A stretch of 64,000 bases of DNA from Streptomyces sp. 135 (GTDB taxonomy: Bacteria; Actinomycetota; Actinomycetes; Streptomycetales; Streptomycetaceae), in NCBI RefSeq assembly GCF_020026305.1, contig NZ_CP075691.1, forward strand, positions 6,820,001 to 6,884,000, read 5' to 3'. Shown here piece after piece: positions 8,616-17,362 of the stretch. The notes below the pieces were generated by a model. The model was not told where the DNA came from, searched no databases, and was given only the letters and a program-made list of their open reading frames with translations. Within the stretch, counting starts at the first letter, position 1; each line of letters begins with the position of its first letter. A program made the position numbers and the translations under genes.

Positions 8616-9866
8616 GTGAGCTCGGGTGGGCGGGAGCTGCCCCCTGGTGACGAGGGTCACGAGGGGAGCTCCGCGGACGTACCCGCCGGAGCGGTGTCGT
8701 TGGCACGGCCGATGGAGACGGGATCTCAGATCGGACCGGAACTGGACTGGGACACCGACGACTGGCGCGAGGTCCGTACGCGCGCCCAGCGTGCCGGGCG
8801 GGCCTACATCTGGCTGAACCTGGTGGAACAGCGGCTGCGCGCGGTCGTGGCCGCTGTTCTGCGTCCCGTCTACGAACCCGTCCACGCCGACGAGTGGGTG
8901 GTGGCCGCCGCCGGTCCCGCGGGCCAGGAGTGGGTGCAGCGGGCCGTCGCCGTACGCGAAGTGAGCCGCCGCAAGGGCTATTTGCTCGACCCGGCGGACG
9001 ACAACGTCCTCAGCTTCCTCACGCTGCCGCAGCTGCGCGAGCTGATGGTGCAGCACTGGCCGTGCTTCGCGCCGTATCTCGACGACCGGCGTGACGTCGA
9101 ACTGGCCCTCGACGAGCTGGAGGTCACCCGGAACGTCGTCTCCCGCAACCGCGCCCTGTCCGAGGCGGTCCTCGCCCAGGCCGAGCGTGCCTCGGCCAAG
9201 CTCTTGGACATACTCGGCGCGGGTACCGACACGCCCTCCGCGCGGCGCCTGCCCGTCGACGCCGTCGAGGACCTGGTCGGCGACCGCTACGCGGACGTGG
9301 TGGCCGTGCATTCGGACCGCGTGCGGCTGCTGCGGCAGTTTCCGGCCGAGGACATCTTCGGGGGTGCCCGCCGTCTCGACGCGATCGGCATCGGTCTCAA
9401 CCTCCTCGTGCAGAACTTCTCCGGGCGCCGGCTGGTGCGGCTCGCGGAGTCCGGCTGCCGGGTGCGGCTGCTCTTCCTGAACCCGGCGAGCAGCGCGGTC
9501 AAGCGCAGGGAGCGCGAGCTCGGCCTCAAGAAGGGCGAGTTGAGCCGTTCCGTGGAGATGAACATCCTGCACATGCGGCGGGTCAGGGCCCGGCTGCGCG
9601 ATCCGGGCGCCTTCGAGATCCAGGTCTTCGACGAGACGCCGCGCTTCACCGCGTACCTGGTCGACGGGGACGGGGCGGACGGCATCGCGGTCGTCCAGTC
9701 GTATCTGCGCAGGACCCGTGGCATGGAGGCGCCGGTGCTGGTGCTGCGCGGCGGCGGACGCGTGGTGAAATCGGGTGATACGGGCTATGCGGCCGATACC
9801 GGCCTTTTCCCGACATACCGCGAGGAGTTCGAGGTGGCGTGGGCGGACTCGCGGCCGGTGTCCTGA
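8616..9866 (+). CDS. SAV2148-family HEPN domain protein
   Basis: A 416-aa soluble protein that I recognise as the SAV2148 family, widespread in streptomycetes and of unknown function. The N-terminal half is helical and HEPN-like. Its TRNVVSRNR segment (about residues 165-173) sits where RNase-type HEPN domains have R-N-x3-H, with the His replaced by Arg, so nuclease activity is doubtful. The C-terminal part (about 255-400, with RRLVRLAESGCRVRLLFLNP) looks like a phospholipase-D-like fold without an HKD motif. The start is GTG 8616. The downstream exonuclease gene lies about 110 bp away. No toxin-antitoxin or defence partner is visible beside it. Confidence 0.72.
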   Translation: MSSGGRELPPGDEGHEGSSADVPAGAVSLARPMETGSQIGPELDWDTDDWREVRTRAQRAGRAYIWLNLVEQRLRAVVAAVLRPVYEPVHADEWVVAAAGPAGQEWVQRAVAVREVSRRKGYLLDPADDNVLSFLTLPQLRELMVQHWPCFAPYLDDRRDVELALDELEVTRNVVSRNRALSEAVLAQAERASAKLLDILGAGTDTPSARRLPVDAVEDLVGDRYADVVAVHSDRVRLLRQFPAEDIFGGARRLDAIGIGLNLLVQNFSGRRLVRLAESGCRVRLLFLNPASSAVKRRERELGLKKGELSRSVEMNILHMRRVRARLRDPGAFEIQVFDETPRFTAYLVDGDGADGIAVVQSYLRRTRGMEAPVLVLRGGGRVVKSGDTGYAADTGLFPTYREEFEVAWADSRPVS

Positions 9867-9978
9867 ACCGCCCCCGACCCGGTCCGACCCCCGAAGCGGA
9901 ACGCGCCCCTCGGATTGTCAGTGGCGCATGGGATCGTGGTGGTCACTGGGGGAAAGCACCACGAAGAAGGGGGCGGCC

Positions 9979-10689
9979 ATGGGCTGGCACCGGGAGCTGC
10001 TGATCGGTTTCGACCTGGAGACGACAGGGACGGATCCGGACGAAGCGCGCATCGTCACCGCGGCGGTGATCGAGGTCAAGGCCGGCGAGACGCTGGGGCA
10101 CCGCACCTGGCTGGCGGACCCGGGAGTGCCGATACCGGACGACGCGGTCGCGGTGCACGGCGTCACGAACGAACGCGCGGCGGCCGAGGGCAGGCCCGCC
10201 GACGCCGTGGCGGACGCGCTCGCGGAGGTTCTCGTCTCGTACTGGCGGTCGGGCGTCCCGGTCATCGCGTACAACGCGGTCTTCGACCTGAGCCTGCTCT
10301 CCGCGGAGCTCAGGAGGTACGGCCTGCCCTCGCTCAGGGAGAGGCTCGGCGGCGCCGAGCCCGGCCCGGTCATCGATCCGTACACGATCGACCGCTCCGT
10401 GGACCGCTACCGCAAGGGAAAGCGGAATCTGGAGGCGGTCTGCACGGAGTACGGCGTGGTCCTGGAGGCCGCCCACGACGCGGCGGCCGACGCCCAAGCC
10501 GCGGCCCGCCTCGCCTGCGCGATAGCCGACCGCCACCCCAAGGTCGCCTCCCTCGGCCCGGCGGAGCTGCACCGCCGCCAGATCGAGTGGTATGCGGAGT
10601 GGGCGGCGGACTTTCAGAACTTCCTGCGCAAGAAGGGCAATCCGGACGCGGTGGTGGACGGGATGTGGCCCCTGAGGGCGGCGGGCTAG
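9979..10689 (+). CDS. DEDDh 3'-5' exonuclease (DnaQ-like)
   Basis: A 236-aa protein of the DnaQ exonuclease superfamily, which removes nucleotides from 3' ends in proofreading or repair. The motifs are FDLETTGTD near residue 9 (Exo I, Asp and Glu), AYNAVFDLSLL about residue 97 (Exo II) and AHDAAADAQAAARL about 158-171 (Exo III, HxAxxD). ATG 9979 follows a purine-rich stretch. An in-frame 68-codon extension to 9775 overlaps the preceding gene and is not conserved-looking. It stands alone, away from replication genes, so it may be a stand-alone exonuclease rather than the polymerase III epsilon subunit. Confidence 0.88.
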   Translation: MGWHRELLIGFDLETTGTDPDEARIVTAAVIEVKAGETLGHRTWLADPGVPIPDDAVAVHGVTNERAAAEGRPADAVADALAEVLVSYWRSGVPVIAYNAVFDLSLLSAELRRYGLPSLRERLGGAEPGPVIDPYTIDRSVDRYRKGKRNLEAVCTEYGVVLEAAHDAAADAQAAARLACAIADRHPKVASLGPAELHRRQIEWYAEWAADFQNFLRKKGNPDAVVDGMWPLRAAG

Positions 10690-10693
10690 GCCC

Positions 10694-11557
10694 TCAGAAG
10701 GGGTACCAGCGCACCGTGGCGTCCCCGTCCCTGAGCGAGGCCACGCGCCTGCGGAATTCGGCGAGCGCCTTCGGGTTGGTGGGCGCGTGCTGCGCGACCC
10801 ACGCGCAACTGGCGGTCTCCCGGGCTCCGCGCAGTACCGCGCACCCCTCCCACTCCCGCACGTCCCACCCGTAGGCGGCGACGAACCCGTCGTACGACTC
10901 GGGCGCGAGTCCGTACCGGTCGCGGGAGAGCGCCATGACGACCAGATCGTGCTCCCGCAGGTCGAAGGAGAAGGTCTCCAGGTCCACGAGGACGGGGCCG
11001 TCGGGCCCGACCAGGACGTTGCGCGGCAGCGCGTCGCCGTGGATCGGACCCGGCGGCAGGTGCGGGGTCAGCGCGGCGGCGGCGGAGGCGAAGCCGTCCC
11101 GTCGCTCACGCAGATAGTCCGCGTCGGACGCGTCGATGGCGTCGCCCGCGAGGCGCAGCCAGCGCTCGACGCCGCCGAGCAGTTCGCGGCGCGGCAGTCC
11201 GAAGGAGGGGGGTTCCAGTCCGTGCACGAGACGGAGCAGCGCGGCGAGGTCACGCGGTTCGGCGGGGCGCACGGCGGCCGGCAGCCGGTGCCAGAGCGTC
11301 ACCGGATGGCCGTCCACGGCCCGCGGCTCGCTCTCGGCGGCCCGCACGGCGGGGACGTCCGCCCGCTCGAGCCACCGGGCCACGCCCAGTTCGCGCCGTG
11401 CCCGGTCGAGGAGTCCGGGGGCGTCGCGGCCGACCTTGACGACCAGTTCGCCGATGCCGAACACCGCGTTCTCGCCGAGCGTGAGCAGCTCGGCGCCGCG
11501 TACCGGAATGGGCAGGTCCGCCGCGTCCAGTACGTCCCGCGCCCGTGCCTCGTCCAT
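10694..11557 (-). CDS. Aminoglycoside phosphotransferase (APH) family protein
   Basis: A 287-aa protein of the APH/choline kinase-like fold, which phosphorylates small hydroxylated or aminated substrates with ATP. The Brenner-like motif IHGDALPRNVLV (catalytic Asp) is followed by VLVDLETFSFDLREHDL (metal-binding Asp). ATG 11557 is preceded by GGAGGG at suitable spacing; a longer start at 11620 lacks one. It converges with the exonuclease gene with a 4 bp gap. The substrate is unknown and many members are not resistance genes. Adjacent divergent genes form a sugar transporter, so a sugar or metabolite kinase role is equally possible. Confidence 0.82.
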   Translation of the reverse strand: MDEARARDVLDAADLPIPVRGAELLTLGENAVFGIGELVVKVGRDAPGLLDRARRELGVARWLERADVPAVRAAESEPRAVDGHPVTLWHRLPAAVRPAEPRDLAALLRLVHGLEPPSFGLPRRELLGGVERWLRLAGDAIDASDADYLRERRDGFASAAAALTPHLPPGPIHGDALPRNVLVGPDGPVLVDLETFSFDLREHDLVVMALSRDRYGLAPESYDGFVAAYGWDVREWEGCAVLRGARETASCAWVAQHAPTNPKALAEFRRRVASLRDGDATVRWYPF

Positions 11558-11642
11558 CGCGTTCCCTCCGCACCCGGTGCCCCGTTCGCCGACAGTCTCG
11601 CATTCGCACTGGCCAACCACCGTGCGAGGGCTGCGCAGCTGC

Positions 11643-11671
11643 TTGACGTATCAAGATCACATCAGCACGAT
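11643..11671 (+). promoter_or_regulatory. Candidate promoter and operator of the sugar ABC operon
   Basis: TTGACG at 11643-11648 and CACGAT at 11666-11671 are 17 bp apart and lie 57 bp before the first permease start. TTGACGTATCAA at 11643-11654 is an imperfect dyad (TTGA...TCAA) overlapping the -35, a possible regulator site. No LacI-type regulator gene is adjacent. Confidence 0.45.
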
Positions 11672-11727
11672 GACGGGGGCCGCCAGGGCGGCCAGACCCG
11701 TACGAGCCGCCCGAAGGAGCCGATTCC

Positions 11728-12651
11728 GTGACATTGGCGACCGCGACGAAGCGGTCAGCGAGAGGCACGCCGGGACAGCCGCCCGCGGACCACGGCGCGT
11801 GGTTCCTGGTCCTGCCCGCGCTGATCCCGATCCTCGTCCTCAGCGTCGGCCCGCTCCTCTACGGCATCGCGCTGGCCTTCACCGACTCCCAGTCGGGCCG
11901 CACCGAACCCACCCAGTGGATCGGCGCCCTCAACTTCCAGGACCTGCTGCACGACACGCTGTTCTGGGACTCGTTCCGCATCGGCCTGCTGTGGGCGTTC
12001 GGCGTCACCGTGCCGCAGTTCCTGCTGGCGCTCGGCCTGGCGCTGCTGCTCAACCAGAACCTCCGCTTCCGCTGGCTGGCGCGGGCGCTCGCGATCATCC
12101 CCTGGGCGATGCCCGAGGTCGTCGTCGGCATCATGTGGCGCCTCGTCTACCACCCGGACGCGGGCGTCCTCAACGAAACGCTCGCCGACCTCGGCCTCGG
12201 CGACGGCAAGGACTGGCTGACCGGCACGGGCACCGCGCTCCTCGCCGTGATCGTCGTCGGCGTCTGGGCGGGCATGCCGCAGACCACCGTCGCGCTCCTC
12301 GCCGGACTCCAGAACACGCCGCGCGAGCTGCACGAGGCCGCGGCGATGGACGGCGCGGGCGCCTGGCGCCGCTTCCGCACGGTCACCTGGCCCGCGATCA
12401 AGCCGGTCGCCCTCGCCATCACGGCGCTCAACTTCATCTGGAACTTCAACTCCTTCGCCCTGGTCTACGTCCTCACCCAGGGCGGCCCCGGCGGCCGCAC
12501 CCGCCTGCCCATGCTCTTCGCCTACGAAGAGGCGTTCCGCTACGGCCAGTTCGGTTACGCCGCGGCCATGGGCTGCGTGATGGTCGCCGTGATCTCCGTG
12601 ATCCTCGCGTTCTACCTCGCGGGCCGGCTGAAGGGAGGCGACGAGGCATGA
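11728..12651 (+). CDS. Carbohydrate ABC transporter permease (MalF-type)
   Basis: A 307-aa CUT1-family membrane permease with about six hydrophobic segments. It forms the inner-membrane channel of a sugar importer with the next gene. The EAA loop ELHEAAAMDGAGAWRRFRTV (about 205-224) is the site that docks the ATPase. The first residues are polar, then the first helix starts near residue 25. GTG 11728 follows GAAGGAG. Its stop overlaps the next start (ATGA), implying translational coupling. No ATP-binding gene is in the operon, as is usual for Streptomyces CUT1 systems that share the MsiK ATPase. Confidence 0.9.
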   Translation: MTLATATKRSARGTPGQPPADHGAWFLVLPALIPILVLSVGPLLYGIALAFTDSQSGRTEPTQWIGALNFQDLLHDTLFWDSFRIGLLWAFGVTVPQFLLALGLALLLNQNLRFRWLARALAIIPWAMPEVVVGIMWRLVYHPDAGVLNETLADLGLGDGKDWLTGTGTALLAVIVVGVWAGMPQTTVALLAGLQNTPRELHEAAAMDGAGAWRRFRTVTWPAIKPVALAITALNFIWNFNSFALVYVLTQGGPGGRTRLPMLFAYEEAFRYGQFGYAAAMGCVMVAVISVILAFYLAGRLKGGDEA

Positions 12652-13484
12652 TGCGTACGAAGAAGGCGACGCGCGCCGCGCAGTACGCGGCGCTCGCCGC
12701 CTATCTCGTCTTCCTCGCCTTCCCGTTCCTCTGGCTGATCTCCACGGCCTTCAAGCCCGCGCGGGAACTGGGCAGCCTGCACCCCACCTGGATCCCGAAG
12801 TCCCCGACGCTGGACAACTTCCGGCAGGCCTTCGACGAGCAGCCGCTCCTCCAGGCCGCCGGGAACTCCCTGCTCGCTGCGCTCAGCGCGGCCCTGATCG
12901 CCGTCGTCATCGCCACGCCGATGGCGTACGTCATGGCCAGGCACCGCACGCGCCTGGCGAAGGCGGCCACCGGGTGGGTGGTGATCAGCCAGGCGTTCCC
13001 GTTCGTCCTGATCATCATCCCGCTCTTCCTGATCCTGAAGAACCTCCACCTGATCAACTCCCTGCTCGGCCTGATCATGGTGTACGTGGTGTGGTCGCTG
13101 CCCTTCGCGCTGTGGATGCTGGTCGGGTACGTCCGCGCGGTCCCCGCCGAGCTGGAGGAGGCGGCGGCGGTCGACGGCGCGGGCAGGGTACGGACGTTCG
13201 TGTCGGTCGTCGCCCCACTCCTCGCGCCCGGCGTCGTGGCCACGGCGATGTTCGCCTTCATCACCGCATGGAACGAGTTCTTCTTCGCGCTCGTCCTGCT
13301 CAAGACCCCGGAGAAGCAGACGTTGCCGGTCATCCTGAACCGCTTCATCGGCGCCGAGGGCGTCGCGGACCTCGGGCCGCTCGCCGCCGCGGCGTTCCTC
13401 GCGACCATCCCCTCGCTGGTCATCTTCGCCATCATCCAGAAGCGGATCACGGGCGGCATGCTGGCCGGGGCGGTGAAGGCGTGA
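12648..13484 (+). CDS. Carbohydrate ABC transporter permease (MalG-type)
   Basis: A 278-aa partner permease. It has six hydrophobic segments and the EAA motif ELEEAAAVDGAGRVRTFVSV near residue 170. MalG-type features include the N-terminal helix FLAFPFLWLISTAFKP and the C-terminal IIQKRITGGMLAGAVKA. ATG 12648 overlaps the stop of the first permease by four bases, with GGAGG just upstream. Its own TGA overlaps the ATG of the substrate-binding protein by one base. The three genes are therefore expressed together. Confidence 0.9.
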   Translation: MMRTKKATRAAQYAALAAYLVFLAFPFLWLISTAFKPARELGSLHPTWIPKSPTLDNFRQAFDEQPLLQAAGNSLLAALSAALIAVVIATPMAYVMARHRTRLAKAATGWVVISQAFPFVLIIIPLFLILKNLHLINSLLGLIMVYVVWSLPFALWMLVGYVRAVPAELEEAAAVDGAGRVRTFVSVVAPLLAPGVVATAMFAFITAWNEFFFALVLLKTPEKQTLPVILNRFIGAEGVADLGPLAAAAFLATIPSLVIFAIIQKRITGGMLAGAVKA

Positions 13485-14782
13485 TGCGCCCCCTGCGCGC
13501 GCGCCTGGTGACCGCCGCCTCGGCTCTCGCCCTGCTCCTGACCGGATGCACCGGTGACTCCGGCAGCGACGACGACGGGAAGATCACCCTCCAGTTCCAG
13601 TCCCTGGCCTGGCAGAAGGAGTCCGTCGACGCCAACAAAGCCCTGGTCGAGGAGTGGAACGCCACCCACCCCGACGTCAAGGTCGAGTACGTCCAGGGCA
13701 GTTGGGACAGCGTCCACGACCAGCTGCTCACCTCCTTCGAGGGCGGTGAGGCGCCCGACATCATCCACGACGCCTCGGACGACCTCGCCGACTTCGCTTA
13801 CGGCGGCTATCTCGCGGACCTCGGCGAGCTGCTCCCCGACCGCCTGAAGTCCGACATCCCCGAGCGCAGCTGGGAGACGACGACCTTCGGCGGCAAGGTC
13901 TACGGCGTGCCGTTCCTCCAGGAGCCGCGCGTCCTGATCGCCAACGCGAAGTGGCTGAAGAAGTCGGGCGTACGGATCCCCACCCCCCAGAAGCCCTGGA
14001 GCTGGGCGGAGTTCAGGGCCGTCACCAAGGAACTCGGCGACGGGGAGGACGGGAAATACGGCGTCGCCTGGCCCCTGAAGGAGCCGGTCTCCGCGACGCT
14101 CAACCTCTCCCTGTCGGCGGGCGGCCGGATGTTCCACCGCGGTGCGGACGGCAAGGTCGACGTCCGCTTCGGCGAGGCCGACGCGATCATGCCCCGCACG
14201 GTCCACGACCAGGTCAACGACGACAACAGCGCCTCCGGCACGACCCTCGGCATGGGCGGCTCCGACACCCTGCCCGGCTTCTTCGGCGGCAAGTACGCGA
14301 TGGTCCCGCTCGGCTTCTCCTACCGCCAGCAGATCGCCCAGCAGGCACCGAAGGGCTTCGACTGGCAGGTACTGCCCGCGCCCGCCGGCTCCGAGGGGCT
14401 CGCGCAGGGCGTCAGCCCGCAGACCCTCTCCGTATCCGAGGACAGCCCGCACAAGAAGGCGGCGGCCGAGTTCATCGACTTCTTCCTCCAGCCGCAGAAC
14501 ATGGTGAAGCTGGCGCGCGGCGACTGGATGCTGCCGACCGGCGAGAAGGCCCTGAAGGACCCCGCGCTGCACACGGAGAAGAACGACTGGGCGGTGGGCA
14601 CGGCCCTCGCCGAGGACCTGCGCTCGGCCCCCGCCCAGTCCGTGCGGGGCTATCCGGAGTGGAAGGACAAGGTCGCCACCCCCGCGTTCCAGGAGTACTA
14701 CAGCGGGGCGATCGGCCTCGACGAGCTGCGGAAGCGACTGGTGAAGGACGGCAATCTGGTGCTTGCCCGGTACCAGCGCTAG
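13484..14782 (+). CDS. Sugar ABC transporter substrate-binding lipoprotein
   Basis: A 432-aa extracytoplasmic sugar-binding lipoprotein of the CUT1 importer. The N-terminus shows a signal with lipobox LLLTGC (Cys about residue 21) followed by an acidic linker. The rest is a type I periplasmic-binding fold, with QSLAWQKESVDANKALVEEWNATHP and the FEGGEAPDIIHDASDDLADFA segment typical of family 1. ATG 13484 overlaps the preceding stop. The ligand is not deducible. A secreted or cytoplasmic glycosidase is not adjacent; the GH2 beta-galactosidase is 31 kb away. Confidence 0.9.
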   Translation: MRPLRARLVTAASALALLLTGCTGDSGSDDDGKITLQFQSLAWQKESVDANKALVEEWNATHPDVKVEYVQGSWDSVHDQLLTSFEGGEAPDIIHDASDDLADFAYGGYLADLGELLPDRLKSDIPERSWETTTFGGKVYGVPFLQEPRVLIANAKWLKKSGVRIPTPQKPWSWAEFRAVTKELGDGEDGKYGVAWPLKEPVSATLNLSLSAGGRMFHRGADGKVDVRFGEADAIMPRTVHDQVNDDNSASGTTLGMGGSDTLPGFFGGKYAMVPLGFSYRQQIAQQAPKGFDWQVLPAPAGSEGLAQGVSPQTLSVSEDSPHKKAAAEFIDFFLQPQNMVKLARGDWMLPTGEKALKDPALHTEKNDWAVGTALAEDLRSAPAQSVRGYPEWKDKVATPAFQEYYSGAIGLDELRKRLVKDGNLVLARYQR

Positions 14783-14859
14783 GCCGTGCGACGGCGGCGA
14801 CGGGGCGGTCCGAGACCGACCTCGCCGCGTGGTCGCGACGACCGGCCTGGCCGCCCCGC

Positions 14860-16048
14860 TCAGTCGCGCGTACGGACGAAGATGTCCTGGTCCCCGTTGG
14901 TGTCGTCCGGCACCAGCTTGTCCGAGCTGGAGTTGAAGGCGATGTGGCGCGCGTCCGGGGTGATCACCGGGTCGAAGGCCGTTTCCCTGTGGGCGGCGAC
15001 GGGATCGCTCACGACGCTTGTCGTGCGGGTCTCGCGGTCGCGCGCGTAGATGGCGGTCTGGTCGTCGTCGAAGCCGGGCACCAGCTTGTTCTGGCTGCTG
15101 TAGAAGAAGACGTACTGCGCGTCTGCGCGCGTAGATAGACCGCTCTCCTCGGTGCCGTCGTCGGTCACGTTGGCGCGTTCGGTGGTCCGGGTCTGGAGGT
15201 CTCGGACGAAGAGGTCCCGGCTCGTGTTCGTGTCGTTCGGCACCAGGTTTGCGGCATCGGACTCGAAGGCGACATGGCGGCCGTCCGCGCTGATGGCCGG
15301 ATCGTAGACCGCCCTGTCCGCGTGGGTACGGATTGGGACGATACAAAGACGTCCGTCTCGCCGTTGGTGTCCCCCGGGACCAGGTTCGTGTCGCCGGACG
15401 TGAAGGCGATCCGCCGCGCGTCGGTGCTCAGCGCCGGGGCGTCGCCGTGGAAGGTGCCGAGCCTGCGGCCGGTGCGGGTCTCCATGTCGTACAGGACGAG
15501 ACCGCCCTTCGCGTGGACGGTGTGGGAGAGATAGCGGCCGTCGGGGCTGAACGACTGGTGGGTCGCGACGGACGGTGGTCCGGGCTTGGGGTCCAGGTGT
15601 CACCCGGGACGAGGTTGTCCGCGTTCGACCCGAAGACGACGTAGCGGCCGTCCGGGCTGATGGCGAGTCCTGTCCCCGAGGCCTCACCGGACGCCTGGCC
15701 TCCCGAGCCGGACACGCTCACGCGCTCGGTCGTCCTCGCCTGCCGGTCCCTGACGAACACGTCGAGGGAGCCGTTCGTGTCCCCGGGGACGAGGTTGGCC
15801 GCCGTCGAGGTGAACGCGACGTACCTCCCGTCGGAGCTGATGGCCGGAGCGTCCGCGCGCCACTTGACCTCGTCCGCCTGCGTGCCGTCGCCGGCGACGT
15901 TCACCCGCTCGAAGCCCGCGGTGCCGGGGGCGTCGGCGGCCGACACCGGTGCCTGTCCGGCGCAGGCCAGCACCACCGCGAGGGCGGCGGCCCCCACGCC
16001 CCACGTCCTCGTTCTTCCGCGGCGTACGTGTAAAGGTCGTATGGACAC
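14860..16048 (-). pseudogene. Frameshifted secreted PD40/TolB-like beta-propeller protein
   Basis: Three reading frames carry consecutive parts of one exported protein. Frame one (from GTG 16048, behind GGGAG) has a signal (GVGAAALAVVLACAG...AADAPG) and repeats of the type SSDGRYVAFTSTAANLVPGD. Frame two resumes about 15590 with SFSPDGRYLSHTVHAKGG, and frame three about 15335 with ADRAVYDPAISADGRHVAF. Each repeat blade ends with 'NLVPxDTN...D(V/L)FVRD'. Both joins need one extra base to restore the frame. The repeat family (WD40-like PD40) forms beta-propellers and often binds partners or polysaccharide; no function is assignable. Either the gene is decaying or the sequence lost single bases. 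Confidence 0.7.
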
Positions 16049-16067
16049 GGTCACTCCCTGGGTCTGC

Positions 16068-16089
16068 CGGGCACGCACTGCCGTGCCCG
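16068..16089. terminator. Hairpin upstream of the beta-propeller gene
   Basis: CGGGCACG (16068-16075) and CGTGCCCG (16082-16089) form a perfect 8 bp stem with a 6 nt loop. It lies after the stop of the minus-strand membrane gene at 16181 and 20 nt before the next start, so it may terminate that transcript. No T-tract follows. Confidence 0.4.
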
Positions 16090-16180
16090 ACGCGGCTGTC
16101 GGACAGCGGCAGCGTGACGTACGCGCCTGACGGGGCCCTGATGTGACCGGTGAGGTGAGGCGGGGGTGTCGCCCGGGGCG

Positions 16181-17254
16181 TCACACTCCCACCGACTCCT
16201 CCATCTCCTCCTCCTGGTCCGCCCGGTCCGCCTCGCGGGCGGCCGCGACAGCCGCCCCGCGCCCGCGCCGCTCCCAGAGCCCCGCGACGCCGACGAGCAG
16301 CACCCCGAGCGCCAGCCAGCCGGCCAGCGTCCAGACGTGCGAGCCGAGGTCGTGGCCGCCGAAGTAGAGGTGGCTGCGGACGCCCTCGACGAAGCCCGCG
16401 CCGTTCCAGAACGCGTGCAGCGAGCCGAAGAAGCCGTTCTGCAGCTCGGGCCGGAACAGACCGCCGGACGTCGTGAAGTTGAGCATCACGAACAGCACCA
16501 TCATCGTCAGCGTCGTCCAGCGCTTGAGGAAGGTGTGGAGGCCTACGCCGATGAAGAGGACCCCGGCCGAGTAGAGCCAGCACATCGCCCACACGCCCCA
16601 CAGGCCCTGGTGCGCCAGGTGGAAGATCGGCCCCGCGAGCGCGGCGCCGATCAGGCTCACGGCGAAGGAGACCCCCACGACCAGCCCCGCACGGGCCCGC
16701 ATCCGCAGCCCGGCCCCGGCGGCGCCGAGCACGGCCACGGAGGCGTACGAACCGATGCTGACGGCGACGAGCAGGAAGAACAGGCCCTGCCCCGTCGGGT
16801 CGTCGGCGACCGGCTTCGCCACATCGGTGACCTTCAGCGGGGCGCCCTGCTCGGCCGCGAGCGGCGTGAAGATCTTCTGCGCCGCCAACGCGCTCATGTC
16901 GGATCCGGCGGAGGCCACGATCAGCTCGGGCGTCCTGGCGTCGGGCACGAAGGCCCCGGCGATGTCCAGGGACTTGAGCGCGTCGACGGCGTGCTCCCGG
17001 TCGGGGAGGGTGCGTACATCGAGCGCGTCGCCCGCCTTGTCCTCGACGGTCTGCGCGAGGACCTTGGCCTGCGGGCCCGAGCCGACGACCGCGATAGGCA
17101 TGTCGTTCGGCTCGGGTGTGACGAAGGCGCCCATGTAGGCGAGGCCCATACCGAGGCACATGAGGAGGGGCGTCACCAGGTGGAGGAGGACGTGGCGCAG
17201 GACGTCGCGTGTTCGGGGGGCGGCTGCGGCCGCGGCTTCCGCGGTGGCGGACAT
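16181..17254 (-). CDS. DUF3533/YhgE-Pip-like integral membrane protein
   Basis: A 357-aa membrane protein with one N-terminal helix (HLVTPLLMCLGMGLAYMGAF), a large extracytoplasmic domain (about 50-150, with IAVVGSGPQAKVLAQTVEDK) and a block of five or six helices in the C-terminal half. The layout resembles ABC-2-type or SNG1/DUF3533 membrane proteins. Its role is unknown; relatives are often called ABC permeases without an ATPase. The cytoplasmic tail is acidic (DQEEEMEESVGV). It is divergent from a MarR regulator with shared palindromic operators, which suggests drug- or stress-inducible expression as in many MarR-exporter pairs. Confidence 0.7.
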   Translation of the reverse strand: MSATAEAAAAAAPRTRDVLRHVLLHLVTPLLMCLGMGLAYMGAFVTPEPNDMPIAVVGSGPQAKVLAQTVEDKAGDALDVRTLPDREHAVDALKSLDIAGAFVPDARTPELIVASAGSDMSALAAQKIFTPLAAEQGAPLKVTDVAKPVADDPTGQGLFFLLVAVSIGSYASVAVLGAAGAGLRMRARAGLVVGVSFAVSLIGAALAGPIFHLAHQGLWGVWAMCWLYSAGVLFIGVGLHTFLKRWTTLTMMVLFVMLNFTTSGGLFRPELQNGFFGSLHAFWNGAGFVEGVRSHLYFGGHDLGSHVWTLAGWLALGVLLVGVAGLWERRGRGAAVAAAREADRADQEEEMEESVGV

Positions 17255-17299
17255 GGAGCACTCCGGTTCGGTTGGTCGGGGCAGATGAGCAAGACAGAT

Positions 17300-17340
17300 G
17301 GTTGGTATATGCAACCCTCTTCTATGTTGTACTCTACAAC
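17300..17340. promoter_or_regulatory. Probable MarR operators in the divergent intergenic region
   Basis: GTTGTA-CTC-TACAAC at 17326-17340 is a perfect 15 bp dyad. A second dyad, GGTTG(7 nt)CAACC, lies at 17300-17316. Both sit between the divergent membrane-protein and marR starts, the normal place for an autoregulatory MarR site. Confidence 0.65.
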
Positions 17341-17362
17341 CATCTAGGGAGAGGGAGAAATC

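Noticed and set aside
10694..11557. Aminoglycoside resistance gene call for the APH-fold protein
   Set aside because: Only the general kinase fold is visible; no residues specific to a known resistance class were recognised.
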